DNA of 64,000 bases from Chionis minor (taxonomy: Eukaryota; Chordata; Aves; Charadriiformes; Chionididae): positions 1,029,104 to 1,093,103 of the forward strand of contig VZSF01011296.1 in assembly GCA_013398295.1 (NCBI GenBank), given 5' to 3'. Positions 1 through 12,848 of this stretch are shown here, piece by piece. The translations under genes were made by a program, and so were the position numbers. How positions within the stretch are numbered: the stretch's first letter is position 1; each line of letters opens with the position of its first letter. Under the pieces are notes generated by a model. The model saw only the letters and a list, made by a program, of their open reading frames with translations, ran no database searches and was not told the origin of the DNA.

Positions 1-50
1 GGGTTGGAACTAGCTGACCCCCAGAGGTATCTCCCGATCTGAATTTCTCT
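1..50 (+). mobile_element. CR1 LINE 3'-end remnant, cut by window start
   Basis: The first bases (GGGTTGGAACTAG, then CAGAGGT) match the region just before the CR1 3' tail, where typical copies read GGTTGGA...GATGATC...AGAGGTC. It is diverged and lacks a clear terminal ATTCTATG repeat. The rest of the copy would lie upstream of the window. Confidence 0.5.
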
Positions 51-400
51 TTTAAAAATCAATATAAAAAAAATTCAGAGATTTGCAGCATAGGTCTGAA
101 ACCTTTCTATCTCTGCTGAATATGCATCGGTAAGCGGGGACAGAATGTGACGCATTAATATTTCTTTCTAGAGGCATCTTAGATATCCTGGAATATATAC
201 CTCACCAGCAGAAGTGGCTCCATAAGGGTGCAGGTGTCCTGTAGGTTCAGCCAGCCAGCTTTGTGCAGATATCTTGATTATCCTAAGCATCTACAGTGTA
301 AAGTGTCTAACAGCTCCTTGACTGACTGACTTGCAACTCTGGTTTGCAAATGGGTCTCAAGACCAGGGAGTTCATCTCAGCTGAATTTGTAGCAGTGTAT

Positions 401-545
401 CACAGGATCATAGAATGGTTGAGGTGGGCAAGGACCTCTTGAGATCTCTAGTCCAACCCCACGGCTTAAGCAGGGTCAGCTATAGCAGGTGGCACAAGAC
501 CACATCCAGTTGGATTTTGCATATGTCCAAATTTTGAGTATCTGG
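401..545 (-). mobile_element. CR1 LINE 3'-end fragment, antisense
   Basis: Read on the + strand, CACAGGATCATAGAATGGTT followed by GAGGT..AAGGACCTCT and AGTCCAACCCC is the reverse complement of the CR1 3' end. The match continues through the CAGGGTCAGC...TAGCAGG segment and fades after about 145 bp. It is 5'-truncated, as most CR1 copies are, and non-coding. Confidence 0.85.
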
Positions 546-2458
546 ATGGTGTTTTTCTGTTTCCATGCCTGTTACTGAGGGCAGACATCAGAATGTAAGC
601 CTTATAGACAGCATCTTAGATGAAAGGGACAGTGCAAAAGGGCTTGGCTAGTCAAAAAGATCAAGAACTGGTCAAGGTGAACAAAAGATGGATGGTGGTG
701 ATCTGGGTAGAACTAGCAGAAGTGCCATTTCACTGAAATCTCCATTTGGATCTAGTTTTCAGTAAGAATAATTGGAGCCACTTCTCCTAATTTAGCGTTC
801 TAACTATGATGATCTTGTGCTTAATCATCTTGGCAATTTTTTTCTTAATTGTTTGATCTCCTGGTGACTCTCAAAATGATGCTTAAGTCCTCTATAATAG
901 CGATACAGCCACCTTACATGTTCTTTTTCAGGATTCTCAACAATGTTGCACCTATTTTGTCTCCTTCAAAATGTGATAGATTCATTGCTGTATAAATTAG
1001 GTTTAAATCATGATTTTTAGTGTTACAAATTTAGCATATGTCCCTGTCGGTCTTTGCTATTAAGTTATAACTGTTGCAAAGCTGGCCACATCTTCTTCCT
1101 TTTAATGCCTGGGATGCTTTTGTAAATTAAGCCAATTATCTGTAAAGAAATCACATTTTATTTTAGGTAAAACCAACATGTTAGTTTATAACACTTGTTA
1201 GCTTTAAAATACCTTCAGAATTACGGAAGAAACTGAGTGTGTTTCACTGAGTTGTAGATTTAAATAAAGTTCCTAGGCAAGGTCTAATTCGTGTTTCCCA
1301 TCTGGCATAAGATTAGGTAATAAATATATGAAATATTTTAAACCATTTCAGCTGAAGAACATGGTAGAAAATTAAAGTTATGTCAGCAAGCATTTATTAA
1401 GTCTGTCATTAGCAAGCCCTTGTGTTTTAGAGAATGTCAAAATGCTTTGAAAGCCAGTGGAATTCTCCGTGGAGTCCTTTCTTAAAATACCAAAATACAG
1501 ACTGTTTGGGAAAAAGGACTGACAATCGCTGAACATAAAGAGAAATTGAAGCTATGTGTTTGGTAGATAGGACTGCAGTTAGGATATTTTTCCTTGGCTT
1601 ATTAACAAGTGTGAATTTGATCATTTGGATAGATCTTCTCAGACAGGAGCAAAGCCAGCAGCTGAAGAGTTGTTCCTGACTGAATCTGATAAACATAAAC
1701 TCATTGTCAATAAAGAAAGTTATTTGTGACATCAGATAGCGGTTGTGAAGTTTTGACTGCTGCATACGATGGGGTATGAGAATGTACACTTACACTATGT
1801 TCCTGCAGTTTAATTTTATATACTGATCTTTCTTGAGAAACTATACTTCAAGATTTTCACCTTTTTATAGTAAGGCCAAAAGTGTAACGTACATACCATT
1901 TAAATTCCAGAAATAGCAGGCTGAAAAAAGAAAGTTATCTAAATAACTTTCACATCATGTTTTTCTTTCTGTCCCCCCCTAATATCCTCAGGAGATAGTG
2001 ACTCACCCCCCTTTTTTTTATTTTTGCTTCATTTGACACAGACAGTGAAGACTGTCCTTTTTGTAGAGAAATTGAAATAGGCAGTATATAAATTGTAATA
2101 AAATGCTGTGATTTTTAAAGGCTTAACAGTAGGTTTTTATATTTTTTGTTTTTGAAGACTAACCTATTTTCAAAGTTTATTACTGCTAGTTAATACAGGT
2201 TCTTTTAAAAAGACTTTCATTTCATGACAGGTGCTGCATTATTTTGGAAATAATATGTTCTTTAATATGCTCTGTGTGTGCAAATTGCATCTGTCTTCTG
2301 AGAAAGGAGCCTTGATAGTGTCTCAAAAACATTTTTGGGTTTCAGCACAGATTTTTAATTGATTTTGGGCAATGTTACTTGGTTATGTAGATTTCATAAA
2401 TGTTTTGGACTTGCATAAAAGAATATGGAAATGAGATAAACTTCTCTTAAAATTCCAG

Positions 2459-2582
2459 GGGATGAAGTTCTAGAATGGAATGGTAAACCCTTGCCTGGAG
2501 CTACAAATGAAGAAGTTTACAACATTATTTTAGAATCAAAATCAGAACCTCAAGTTGAAATTATTGTTTCAAGGCCTATTGG
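2459..2582 (+). CDS. RIMS1: RIMS1 E1: C-terminal half of the PDZ domain
   Basis: The exon encodes the last half of the RIM PDZ domain, which binds C-terminal tails such as those of ELKS/CAST and N/P/Q-type calcium channels (family knowledge). The translation opens with GDEVLEWNGKPLPGATNEE, includes the helix EEVYNIILESK, and closes with the strand VEIIVSRPI. The acceptor is TTCCAG and the donor GTAAGG. The first two bases complete a glycine codon, and the exon ends two bases into the next glycine codon (40 full codons between). KPLPGATN is the main point favouring RIMS1 over RIMS2. The carboxylate-binding loop of PDZ must lie in an exon upstream of the window. Confidence 0.96.
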
Positions 2583-5500
2583 GTAAGGCTAAAGACTTGC
2601 TTCTTAAGCACAGTTATTACTTCTACTAATGGGACTTTTAAAGGGACTATTTGTGAGTTCATTATTTTTTATCTCTTAATAATGGAATATGATTCACTTT
2701 CTATTATTGACATTCTGTATATTCCATTTTCTTTACTGCTGTTGACAATCTTGGATCTTTGCAGTGATATATGCAAGTATAAATGTTGCTTTCTGTATGG
2801 TCAAAGTACTAGCAAGGTTTTTGCTGAGTGGCAAAGAAAAATTGGTGGATCAAGTTGACCTGTGCATGAGAAAAATATGGTTTTCAGGCTTTTACCTTCA
2901 TTAAATCAGAATCACTTTTACGAGTATTCAAGAGTAGAAATAAGGATCATCAAACACTGAGCACTGCAGGATTTTAATAAGTCAGTGCTAGTAGGATTTT
3001 AAATAGACCTTCTTCAAAGAGCTAAAAAAAGGAAAACCAAAACTCTTAATCAAAAAGGCTGTGTTTGGCTTTAAATTATACTGTCATCAAAATCAAAAGT
3101 GGAAACAAAAATACTTTCATATTTGTGAAGGCAATTTTTTTGTTAAAAATTAACATTAATGTGTTATGATTATAATCTTAGTTTTTATTTATTATAAATC
3201 TAGGTTTGGGGGTTTGTGGTAACAATCCTATATTCTTCATTTCCCAAATAAGCCTTAGATATATCATACAATCTATTTGAATTGATAAGATTAGTGGAGT
3301 TGGCCCTGCATTTGTCACAATTGTTTTAGTGATATTCTACACTCCTTCCCCGAACATGACTCTATTGGGACCATTTTGAACTAAGTCGTACAGTATTAAA
3401 TATGAATCATATATTGTAAATTCACATTTATATTGCAGAATAGTCACAGGATTAACAATTAAAAGTGACTCTTGTCTAGTTAAAAACCCCAGTTTTAAGG
3501 ATTTAAATTTCACTTTAGTTTATTACATTCCCAGAGTTCACATGCAGTCACTATAAGTCTCTAAATACCATTATCCTATGGGTAGGTGATAAACTGTTTC
3601 CTCCTTATGAATGTATGATTATTTAATTTTGATTTGCTAGATTTCATTCTAATTTATTTTATCTGTCTCAAGTATGATAAGTTTTCAGTTTTAGAAACAA
3701 AAAACATTATAAATTTTCTTCTGATTAAACCATCCTTTTACATTTATTTCATGCCATTTTTTAGTGTTTGGCTTTGTCTATATAGTGCAAGTGTAGCTAT
3801 ATTTGCAAATGAGTTCTGCCTTCTTAATGACAATCACTTTTAAAAGTACTTAAATAAAATTAATGTTTGTTGCTAATTCCAGTTATGAGTTTGACCTTCT
3901 AATGGAAAACGAAAGCTTGATGCAGTAATAGTGGTTGTTAAAGGCTAAAATTACCATCCAGATGGAGACTGTGTGGGAGCAGAAACCTTATTTTACATTC
4001 TTTAGTCAGATAAATTAGGAGACATTCCTGACTGAAAATTGCAAATTCAGTCCTACATCTTTATAATTAAAAATAAGATGTCATAAGGAGATTTTTGGAA
4101 GTCCATTTTTTGTATTTAAATCAGCATAAAATAAATATGTTGATACTGGATCTTACTTGAACTCTGTGTCTCAATTGAAGAAAAACTGAAAACTGATTTC
4201 TACAACTGACGTAAAAGGAAAGTGCTAGATTAGTATTTTAGATAATGAGCTTTAGATACATTTATTACTATTCATATATTTGCAAATGTCTTGTATCCTT
4301 AAACTTTTAAGGTAACTTCATTATTAAACCAATTGAATTATTTTAGTTTATGAATTTGATATCTAACAACTTCAAAAAATGAACTACAAAGTGACCACAT
4401 TCCAGTGACATATTCTTGAAGAAAATACCACAACTGTTAAACTGAGGCATAGAACATGAAGTGCATTCCAAATCAAAGAATGTTTCTGAATCTGAGCAGT
4501 GAATTTTGCACTAAAAAAGTGCACCCAGATATAGTACAAATAAAATGTAAAGTTCTGCTATGGAAGACCCATGCATATTTTTTCCAGACATAGGCAAAAG
4601 TAGAGCACATCAGATTGTGCTTTTATTTTGAGATAGATGGAGTCTTGGCACGGAGTTTTTTGCATGCTATAGTACTATTCTTGTAGAGTTGTCTTGATTG
4701 ATTTTGTTGTTGTTGTTTGACGTTTTTTGGTTCAATTTTTTTTTTTTTGAGAAGAGCAAATGAATATCCCAAAGCGACTAGAGCATATAACTTTAAAATT
4801 GAAAGATGTTTCCTTTTGTCAGCAGTAATGAGTCAAAGTCCTCTTGTTTTGTGTCAGATTGGGATTTACCTGTCTGTCATCTTAAAAGAACAAAAAATAT
4901 CACACATTGTGCAACAAAGGAAATCCTGGTGTTTGTTAACAAAAAAGAACATATTGCACAGGATTTTCTGTTTCTTTCTTTTTTTTTTTAATAAAAATTT
5001 AAATTTAAATTTTTTATTATAACAATTATATATTATAAAAATATGTCTATTTAAATTGTCTCACAGAATGAGAAACGGTTTGCTTGCATTAACAGATTAC
5101 TTTATTTTTTGCCCCCTAGCTTCTCCTTGTCTTGTGATCCAAGATGGCTATGGGATTGTTTCAAATTAATGACAGGGAATTTTATTTCATCCAACAAATC
5201 TTGTATAGCAAAGTTTCGTATCTGCTTTAGGTGCTGACTCAGCAAAATTGAAGCTGCTGGGTACAGCATGAAGTGGTGATCCATTACACCTAAATTCCTG
5301 TGAGGAAATAAGTTCCCGAAAGACCTGAAAAATGATAGTTTGTTTGCATAATTTAAGTGTTTTCATCTCTCAGTATTAATAATGCAAATAATGTACCAGC
5401 ACTTGTAATGGTCTCTATTTAAGAAGTCCTAGCATATTAGGTCTAAAAAGCCCAAATATGACACAGTTTGGCTTAAGTGAATAATGGGAGGACTGCAAGC

Positions 5501-8500
5501 CCATAAACTAGATGACTGCCAGTTATAAAATTGATGTCTAAACAATTTGCTCAGTCTTGTAAATTTAGATTTCTCCATCTACCCGCAAATGTAATTTTGA
5601 GTAATGGGTAATTGTGGGATGTTTATTAGGGAAAAATGTGAAACTTGTAACACTATTAGCAGATGAAGGCATAACAACAATAAACAGTATGACCACAATA
5701 GTACCGTAAAAACTCCGTAGAAACTAATTGATGCTAATGCTAATGATTGCAACACAAGGTAGATAAGAAACCTATAAAAAGTGGAATTAATGGGTTGGCT
5801 ATCTAAAAATGAGGGGAAGAATTACCTATGAATATGCATACAATGTGAGAGGCGTTTAACATAGGACAGAATAGAAAATCCTGTGGCAGTGAGCTTTTTG
5901 GAGAAGAAGCCTAGCATGGTAACTAACTCACCATCTCTTGTGTGCTCGAGTGGGCTCTATGGGATAGTGCAGGTAAAACAAATGTTTTTCCATTTGTCTC
6001 TGTTTTCTTTGTCAGATGCTAGCTGTCTTTTGCTATCTTTGCTCAGATTTCCACAGATAATATTGCCAGAATTGTTGTTTCTCTAGTGTGATTCAGCTCC
6101 TCTGTGCAGGGACTGCTGCTGAGCTCTAGGTCCTCGCAAGGAGGTCGAACCTCCATCGTAAAGCAGGCATAAACTGAATTCCAGAGAGTCACTCAAGTAA
6201 TGTAATTAGTCAAAACTGTGGATTGATCTAATGGGAAGGAACGGTTTTGGAAATAGGAGTATGAGCACTGGGGACAGGTACGCAGAAACTCTGAAAACTC
6301 TGTAGGGTGTAGAGGGACGATGCTTCTGTTCCCAGAGCAACCTGAAGAAACATGGGGTGCAACCACATTTGAATTTGGTTTGTCTTCAATGATCGAGCTC
6401 TTGTCTCTAGCCCTCAGAGAAATTATAGCTGTCCCTGTTTTTTACAAAATAGTGATACTGAAAAACTATATATCTGAAGAGAGTAGTCTTGATCTAAGGT
6501 ATAGTTTGGTTTAATTTCTGTATTTATTGCAGTGCGGGAGGATCAGACATAATATAGTCACATGTAACATCATGTAAGATCACACAAAACCTTTGCCTTT
6601 CAGGGTAGAGAGTGAAAGACAAAGTTTGATGTCAGTAGCTCTTTATGGGAATGTATCTGACATTACTTTTCTGATGTTCATGTTGCTCTGAAAACAGAGC
6701 AAAATTTTGCTCTAACTTTCAATAAGTAGTTGTGTTACTTCTTACTTTGTTTTTACCATTTGCTTTGACTAGTCTAGTTTTGAATGTCATGAGGTTTCTA
6801 CTATTTCTTCCGAAGAGCTTTTTTGTAAATCATAGGTTTAGAATATTTGCTGCAATCTGTACGAGCAGGCTAGATAAGACTCATTTATTAACTGACAAGC
6901 TTAAGATTATAGTTTCTTTTTAGAACTGTCATTCTTTAATTAAAATGACAGTTAAAAAAACATACCACTCATACGTTTGATAAGGTCACTAGATACATAA
7001 TACCAGTTATTTTCTTGTGGGCTTGTAATATATGAGAAATTATTATGTAAAGTGGATTATTGAATTTGTAAGAAGTTTAAATAAGGACAGAAGTATAGCT
7101 TTTAGTTATTTTGTGTCCATTTTGAAATCAATAGCAGAAAGAAGGACTGTTAGAGAGCTTGTTAAGATACTCTGCCACAAGTTTGATGATCAGTACTGTA
7201 TTGTATACTTCATTTATTGGTTTCTTTGCCTTTTGTGTCTTACAGTTCTGTGTGGAGCTGTACTTAAAAAAGATAAATATATTAGGGAAGAAAAGATTTC
7301 CTAGCAATAATTTTATATATGCCAACTCACACGCACATACATATTACATAGATATGTGTGTGTGTGTATGTGCGTGTGTATATATATATATATAAAAATA
7401 AGCTTTCCATTGTACAATAAAGGTTTAGAGATTTCCTGAGGGTGAGTGAGCTCTAATATGGTGGGGATCAATGGGGTGGGTGAGAAGGCTGCCAAATAAC
7501 ATCTCTGTTGCAAACCATGCATTTTGTCAGGAGTTAAAATGTATGTTCTAGCTCCCACTGTTCCTCTCAGTTTTTAATAAGAATTACAAGGGGTTTAGAA
7601 AGATACATTAAAAAATTATAGTTTTAGTTCTTTCCTCTCTGACGAGTAAAGTCTTAAGAAAGATCTGACTGTTTTTATCATTTACCTGGTGAGGACATTT
7701 TTATCACCAGCTCTAAGTAGAGGAAAACGCTATCAACTTGAATATTTTTTCAACGACTCAGGAAACCTCACAGTAGGTTGCACTTTCCGTGTTGAAACAA
7801 TCCTTGCACATAAGAGCCCTCGTTTAGGTATCCTAAATGGGATATTATTACAAGCAATGCTATACTGTATATGAGAGTTTTCGTATTCTGTCACAAGAAA
7901 ACATTGCAAACTTAGTGTTGTATTGAACGGAAAAATCAGTTTGAATACGCTAAGTAGATATTTTGGACTGATGAGAATTGCCCTGGAAACTGAAGGGAGA
8001 ATATGTTAAGAGGAAGAAATCTGCACAGCAGCCCTGCTGTGCCACACATCATTAATCTGCTTATATGTTTGTGAAGTAGTACTATGCCATGTCAAAAAAT
8101 AAGTAATGCAGTTATAATTTCATGAGTCTGAGGAAACCACATTACTCTTGAATCACAGAGGCAAAGCAAAGCAAAGCACATTCTTGTGGAGTGATGAGAT
8201 GTAAGCTGATGTGAGGCATCAACTGGAAGCTGAAATAGACTTTTTTAAAACACATGCACCAGAAGTTTAAATTGCAGGACATGAAAAGCAAATTTAAGAC
8301 TAATTGATTGTGCACTGTTACATGCCTTTTTCTGACGGAAATGTCTGTTTCTTTTTCATAAGTGACTTCTATATACCTGGGACACTTAATTTTTTTGACA
8401 TCCAAGTCAGTAAGATACTGTTTCACTGAAGAAAGAAATGCCTGCCTACCTTTAAAATGCTCAGCTTTAGACTTAAAATCTTGTAAATGTTCTTCAGAAA

Positions 8501-9379
8501 TGTTATTGTGGTTCCAATTTTGGATTATTTTATGTGGATGAAAATGTTTTTGAGTAATTCACTGAGCCTTTTTCCATTTTCCTGCTCAGCTGCTTTGCTA
8601 ACGTTTGTACATAACAGTCATTTCTTGCTCTCGCAATGTGTTTTCAATGACTGCTGAGAACAGAAGAAAGTTAGGAGCTAGCATCATCCACATTTTTTTA
8701 AGGAAGATTAAATTTGTTGATGGTGAAATTTTAATAGATGTGTGTGGACTTAACCAGTTTGATTTTGCTTATACCTGTATATGTACTGGGTATGCGTATG
8801 TCAAATAATGTCCATAGCCGATTGTAATGTGGTTTGATTTTTTTTAACTATTTGAAGAAATGCATTATTCGTTTGTTTAACACCGCTAACATTATTTGCT
8901 TTTTCTTTTTATTATTATAAGACATTTTCATCAGTTTCATTCCGTGAACTCCTTGAGACGTTTATATAAAAATTACTAGTGAGTTACTCCGTCTTATTTT
9001 TTTTGATTTTTTTTTCTCCAAAAAATAGTTGAACATTCATAGCTATACTACTTTTTGCCACTTTTCTCCTTCTAAAAGCTCTCAAACTTTATTGTTCTGG
9101 TTATAAAAATACTGTGGAATCCATCCACAATATTACCATTGTAGTGCTCATATTGTTATGTCTGCTAGTTTCTTAATTTGAAAGAAGTAGTTTGAATTAG
9201 TAAGATTTTCATGAATGGTAGTGGAAAATACGTATTTAACTATTTCCCTTTTCTTTCCTTGTAACCCATTAGAACAGAAACAGATCCATATTTCTAAAAA
9301 AGTGTTTGAGAAACATTTTTTTTACAGCAGACTGTCATCTCTGTTGTTTCTAATTACTATGTGTGTATTCACATTTTAG
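2583..9379 (+). other. RIMS1: Intron 1 (E1-E2)
   Basis: This is 6.8 kb of AT-rich sequence with no exon and no recognisable transposon. It contains a mixed TG/TA microsatellite with a hairpin-forming flank near 7330. The AT-rich stretch TTTAAATTTAAATTTTTTATTATAA-type at about 4990-5040 is simple low-complexity sequence. The open frames on both strands are short and show no coding character. Confidence 0.75.
7353..7394. repeat. (TG)n/(TA)n microsatellite
   Basis: A run of alternating TGTG, TATGTGCGTG and TATATATA units in intron 1. Alternating purine-pyrimidine tracts of this kind are usually length-polymorphic. The left flank contains a 13-bp inverted copy of part of the repeat. Confidence 0.9.
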
Positions 9380-9426
9380 TGATATTCCACGGATTCCCGA
9401 GACTTCTCACCCCCCATTAGAGTCTA
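9380..9426 (+). CDS. RIMS1: RIMS1 E2: short PDZ-C2A linker exon
   Basis: A 47-nt exon encoding DIPRIPETSHPPLES plus one base of the next serine codon. It completes the glycine split at the end of E1. The acceptor is ACATTTTAG, and the donor GTGAGTAC is close to consensus. A second GT, four bases further on, would break the frame into E3 and was rejected. The sequence differs from the mammalian protein as I recall it only by a conservative change (PET for PES). It is a flexible proline/serine linker with no known fold. Confidence 0.95.
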
Positions 9427-9636
9427 GTGAGTACATGCCTTGTTCCTTTCACTAAGCACGGTCTTGTACCCAGCACAATCATTTTGGCTATAAATTTTCT
9501 GAAAGATGAGCACTGGGAGACTGCATTGGCTCCAAGGTTTTTATATGACAACATTCAATAGGTTTTGGTCTTGTGTGTTAAATTCAAAACAATATAGATT
9601 TGATTAAAAGCTATGCAGATTTCAGATGTTAGCAGG

Positions 9637-9694
9637 ATTTTATTTTTATTATTATTTATTTAATTTTTATTATTATTTATTTTTATTTATTGTT
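9637..9694. repeat. (TTATT/TTTA)n low-complexity tract
   Basis: Irregular repetition of TTATTATTATTTATTTA-like units. It is probably an expanded old poly-T/A tail or plain AT-rich microsatellite. Confidence 0.75.
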
Positions 9695-10292
9695 TTCTTC
9701 TATTTCTTGTGTTGTTAGTACCATACTGGTATACACGCTGTGGCCCAAAACCAGTCATTTTAGCAAACTTGCCTTGACATAAGAGAGAAAACGGGTATAA
9801 GGGATTGCAAAAGGTACAAATTGTGTCAGGATTTCACTTCCTGCACCTAGCATTAAGTCCAGAGTTCTTGCTTCTCTTTTTCTTAACAAGAAAACATTGG
9901 CTCAGTGAACTTTTTGTGTATCATGCTTCAAAAGAAGGGTTTTCTTTTTAACTATCCCATTAGAATGGTGTCAGCTAGAGTGTCTGAGGGCCATGGCTCC
10001 CAGTCCTTTCTCGTCTGAGCCTTCTCTAAGGTGCAGCCAGAAACCTTCCATGGGACAGGGTCCCATGGGGCCACCAAGTGCTGTTACACATGTCACAAGC
10101 TCATCTCATTAGAGAGGGCTCGGCTTTGCTGGTGGAGAACTACCGATTTTCAGCAGGCGCTGGAGCACCCTCCATGCCAGATGCACGTCCTGTGTACCTT
10201 TCTCTGTGCCAGTTCCTTGGGAGTTAAAATTTCAGAGGCTAACAGGAGTATAATCCATACAGCAGATGTGGGTTTATTCATCAAAGATTTGA

Positions 10293-10340
10293 GATCATAG
10301 AACATAGAATAGTTTGGGTTGGAAGGGAGATGTGTAATTC
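10293..10340 (-). mobile_element. CR1 3'-end remnant, antisense
   Basis: ATCATAGAACATAGAATAG followed by TTTGGGTTGGAAGGGA is the reverse complement of the CR1 tail and the bases before it. Only about 50 bp are recognisable. Confidence 0.7.
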
Positions 10341-10574
10341 TGTTAGAGGACAACATTTTATTTAAAACACTTGGCATGGTTTGCCACTGCTGTATGAGGA
10401 GCACTTCTTTTTATGTTATTTCAAATAAAACAAAAAATGGCAGGTTTAATCTGGGGTAAGGGTATCCAGGCAGTCTTTTTCACTATGCTGTCTACATCAG
10501 TTTAAAATCTTTCTTATATTATTCCAGTTATACTGCGTATAAATACAAGCTTTATACAATTCAAAGAAAAAGCA

Positions 10575-11157
10575 ATTCATACGTTTGCAGATGACACCAA
10601 GTTGGGCGGGAGTGTCAGCCTGCTTGAGGGTAGGAAGGCTCTGCAAAGGGATCTGGACAGACTGGATCGATGGGCTGAGGCCAATGGGATGAGGTCCAAC
10701 AAGGCCAAGTGCCAACAAAGCTGGTGAGGGGTCAAGAGAACAAGTCTCATGAGGAGAGGCTGACGGAACTGAGGTTGTTTGGTCTGGAGAAAATGAGGCT
10801 GAGGGGAGACCTTATCATTCTCTACAAGTATCTGAAAGGAGGTTGTAGTGAGGGGAGTTTGGTCTCCTCTCCCAAGTAACAGGTGATAGAACAAGGGGAA
10901 ATGGCCTCAAGTTGAGCCAGAGGAGATTTACATAGGATATTAGGAAAAATCTCTTCACTGAAAGGGTTGTCAAGCATTGGAATAGGCTTCCCAAGAAAGT
11001 GGTTGAGTCACCATCCCTGGAGGTTTTTAAGACACATAGATGTAGTGCTTAGAGACATGATTTAGTGGTGGTTTTGGCAGTGCTACATTAATGGTTGGAC
11101 TTGATGATCTTAAAGGCCTCTTCCAACCAAAACAATCCTATGATTCTATGATTCTGT
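10575..11157 (+). mobile_element. CR1 LINE, 3' part with internal deletion
   Basis: The copy starts inside the reverse-transcriptase region at TTTGCAGATGACACCAAG (the FADD motif, here at about 10580) and follows the CR1 ORF2 end. At about 10713 it jumps from CAAGGCCAAGTGCC to sequence much nearer the 3' end, an internal deletion of several hundred bases. It ends with CCTATGATTCTATGATTCTG, the CR1 tail repeat. Stops and frameshifts rule out a working protein. It sits in sense orientation just upstream of the E3 acceptor. Confidence 0.93.
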
Positions 11158-11221
11158 AAGTTATCCAAATTCACTTGAGAATTTTGGATGGGAAGTTCAT
11201 GTGTTTCTTATGTATTTTTAG

Positions 11222-11334
11222 GTTCAAGTTCTTTTGAATCTCAGAAGATGGAAAGGCCTTCTATTTCTGTTATATCTCCGACCAGCCCTGGAGCCCTACG
11301 GGATGCACCACAAGTCCTACCAGGGCAGCTTTCT
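11222..11334 (+). CDS. RIMS1: RIMS1 E3: linker leading into C2A
   Basis: The exon completes the serine codon begun in E2 and encodes SSSFESQKMERPSIS, a short SPTSPGALRDAPQ stretch and VLPGQLS, ending exactly between codons. The acceptor is TATTTTTAG and the donor GTGAGC. The segment joins the PDZ and C2A domains and is rich in Ser and Pro. QLS at the end sits just before the first C2A strand (VKLWYD in E4). It matches the mammalian RIM1 linker as I recall it, apart from an R for K. Confidence 0.95.
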
Positions 11335-12400
11335 GTGAGCATGTTTTGTTTTTCCTGAGTTGTTAATGAAAATCTGTGAAGTGCTGGTCCTTCAGCCCTC
11401 CATATTCCCATGGTCAAGAGAAATGTCTGCTGTTGGTAAAGACTAATGTCTTTCAAATGTTTTTTAAGACACCCTGTACACACTGACAAACCATCACTAT
11501 AATCACAGCAGAGGTGAAGAATTGTCTTAATACATCAAAGAGCACAGGAATTTACATTGAAAGGAGCCCATAAAAACGCCTTGTAACTTGTCGTCCTGTC
11601 CCCTCTGCACTGAAAATGATGACTCTTCTGTACACACCCAGCAATCTGCAGATAACAAGCATAGCAGATAACAAGCATCACACCACTTTATCTTCTTTAT
11701 GGCAGCATTTAAAGAGCTGTGTATTAGTTAAGAGTTGCAGTATTCAGTAATGCATTTTAATTCAGATACACACTATATCCTGGGACTGTCTGTAATACTA
11801 ATCAAAGCTGTGCTTATTAAATATAAGTATATAAATATTATATAAATATAAATTCTGAGTACTTAGAATTTGCTGTGTACATTCTTATATATTTATATAT
11901 TCATCATATTAATTTCTAAGTATGCAGCAGGCTCAAAAATCTATGTTATGATTCTTTTAAGAAATTATTTATCTGCATATTATACTTTTCCTAAGAACAT
12001 TTGCAAGGCAACAAATTGGAGCAGATAGATCTCATCTGTGATTCGAGTTTAGCTGCAGTCAGGGTTTCCTATCTGAAGCTTCTAAGGTGCAGTGCTAAGA
12101 CATACGCTAATTTAAGTGCACTCAGAAATACAAGATTATGCAGTGAGTACAATAAACAGTGTAAGTATAATTAGGCACCACCATCTTATTCAGCTGTGGT
12201 AAATATGAAAGTCTTTGGTACATACAATAATTTTTTCCATCAAACTTAATTAAATATTAAGGGATTTGAAATAAAATATATCTCATTGTCTCTTGGGAAA
12301 AAAAAAATGTTACTTTTAAATGTGGTTAATGTGATGCAGTCTGAAAATTTTGTTTTTTCTCCATTTTCAGTAATGTTTTCTGGTAATTTGATTCCTGTAG
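11335..12400 (+). other. RIMS1: Intron 3 (E3-E4)
   Basis: About 1.1 kb, AT-rich. Around 11820-11900 there are TATAAATATTATATAAATATA-like and TATATATTTATATATTC-like stretches that could pair imperfectly. No gene, transposon or RNA feature was recognised. Confidence 0.75.
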
Positions 12401-12531
12401 GTTAAACTGTGGTACGACAAAGTGGGACATCAGTTAATAGTAAATGTTCTGCAAGCAACAGATTTGCCACCAAGAGTAGATGGACGCCCCAGGAATCCCT
12501 ATGTAAAAATGTATTTTCTTCCAGACAGAAG
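12401..12531 (+). CDS. RIMS1: RIMS1 E4: C2A domain, first part
   Basis: This exon encodes the start of the C2A beta-sandwich: VKLWYDKVGHQLIVNVLQA, then TDLPPRVDGRPRNPYVKMYF and LPDR. The acceptor is ATTCCTGTAG and the donor GTAGTA, with two bases of the following serine codon retained. PYVKMYFLPD is the standard C2 strand after calcium-binding loop 1. In loop 1 the second aspartate found in calcium-binding C2 domains (the D of SDPYVK in synaptotagmin) is replaced by N in RNPYVK. This fits published work that RIM C2A does not bind calcium. Confidence 0.96.
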
Positions 12532-12848
12532 GTAGTAGTTCTCCAGTTTAGAAAATTATGTGGTAATGTAATGAATCAACTTCTAAATTAATGCTTATGA
12601 AGTAAAGAATTCCTTTTAATAATTTTTTATTGTTCAATTAATTACAACAAAAAAATCATCTTGAATCATGCAAGTCAGTATCAAATTAACTTCATGGACT
12701 TTTCAATGAAGGATGTACTGTACAGCAAATACTTTTCTCTTTTAGACCTAGTCAGGTCAGAAAGAATGAAAACAGTGAGTGCTGATGAGTAAATGGCATT
12801 TTGTGATCTATCTCTACAGACAATTCACAACGACTATTTATGTTTCAG
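12532..12848 (+). other. RIMS1: Intron 4 (E4-E5)
   Basis: A short intron of 317 bp with nothing but AT-rich sequence. Reading on from E4 meets a stop codon at once (AGG TAG), so retention would truncate the protein in C2A. The frame upstream of E5 is open for about 55 bp, which makes the exon look longer than it is. Confidence 0.85.

Larger units (their letters stand above)
1..2458 (+). other. RIMS1: Intron upstream of E1 (3' part)
   Basis: This is AT-rich intron sequence ending at the E1 acceptor. It holds two CR1 remnants (at the window start and near 401). I searched it for the preceding PDZ exon, which must end in phase 1 with the first base of the glycine codon, and found none, so that exon is further upstream. 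No other feature is supported. Confidence 0.8.
9427..11221 (+). other. RIMS1: Intron 2 (E2-E3)
   Basis: A 1.8-kb intron carrying a TTATT-type low-complexity tract near 9640, a small antisense CR1 remnant near 10293 and a larger sense CR1 copy that ends about 60 bp before E3. The region 10000-10290 is less AT-rich than its surroundings but shows no exon or repeat that I recognise. Confidence 0.8.

Noticed and set aside
1427..1789. 120-codon minus-strand open frame
   Set aside because: It is intronic and AT-rich, with no known motif and no sign of codon bias.
9431..9432. Alternative E2 donor four bases downstream (GTACAT)
   Set aside because: It would shift the frame into E3. GTGAGT at 9427 is a better donor and gives the conserved serine run.
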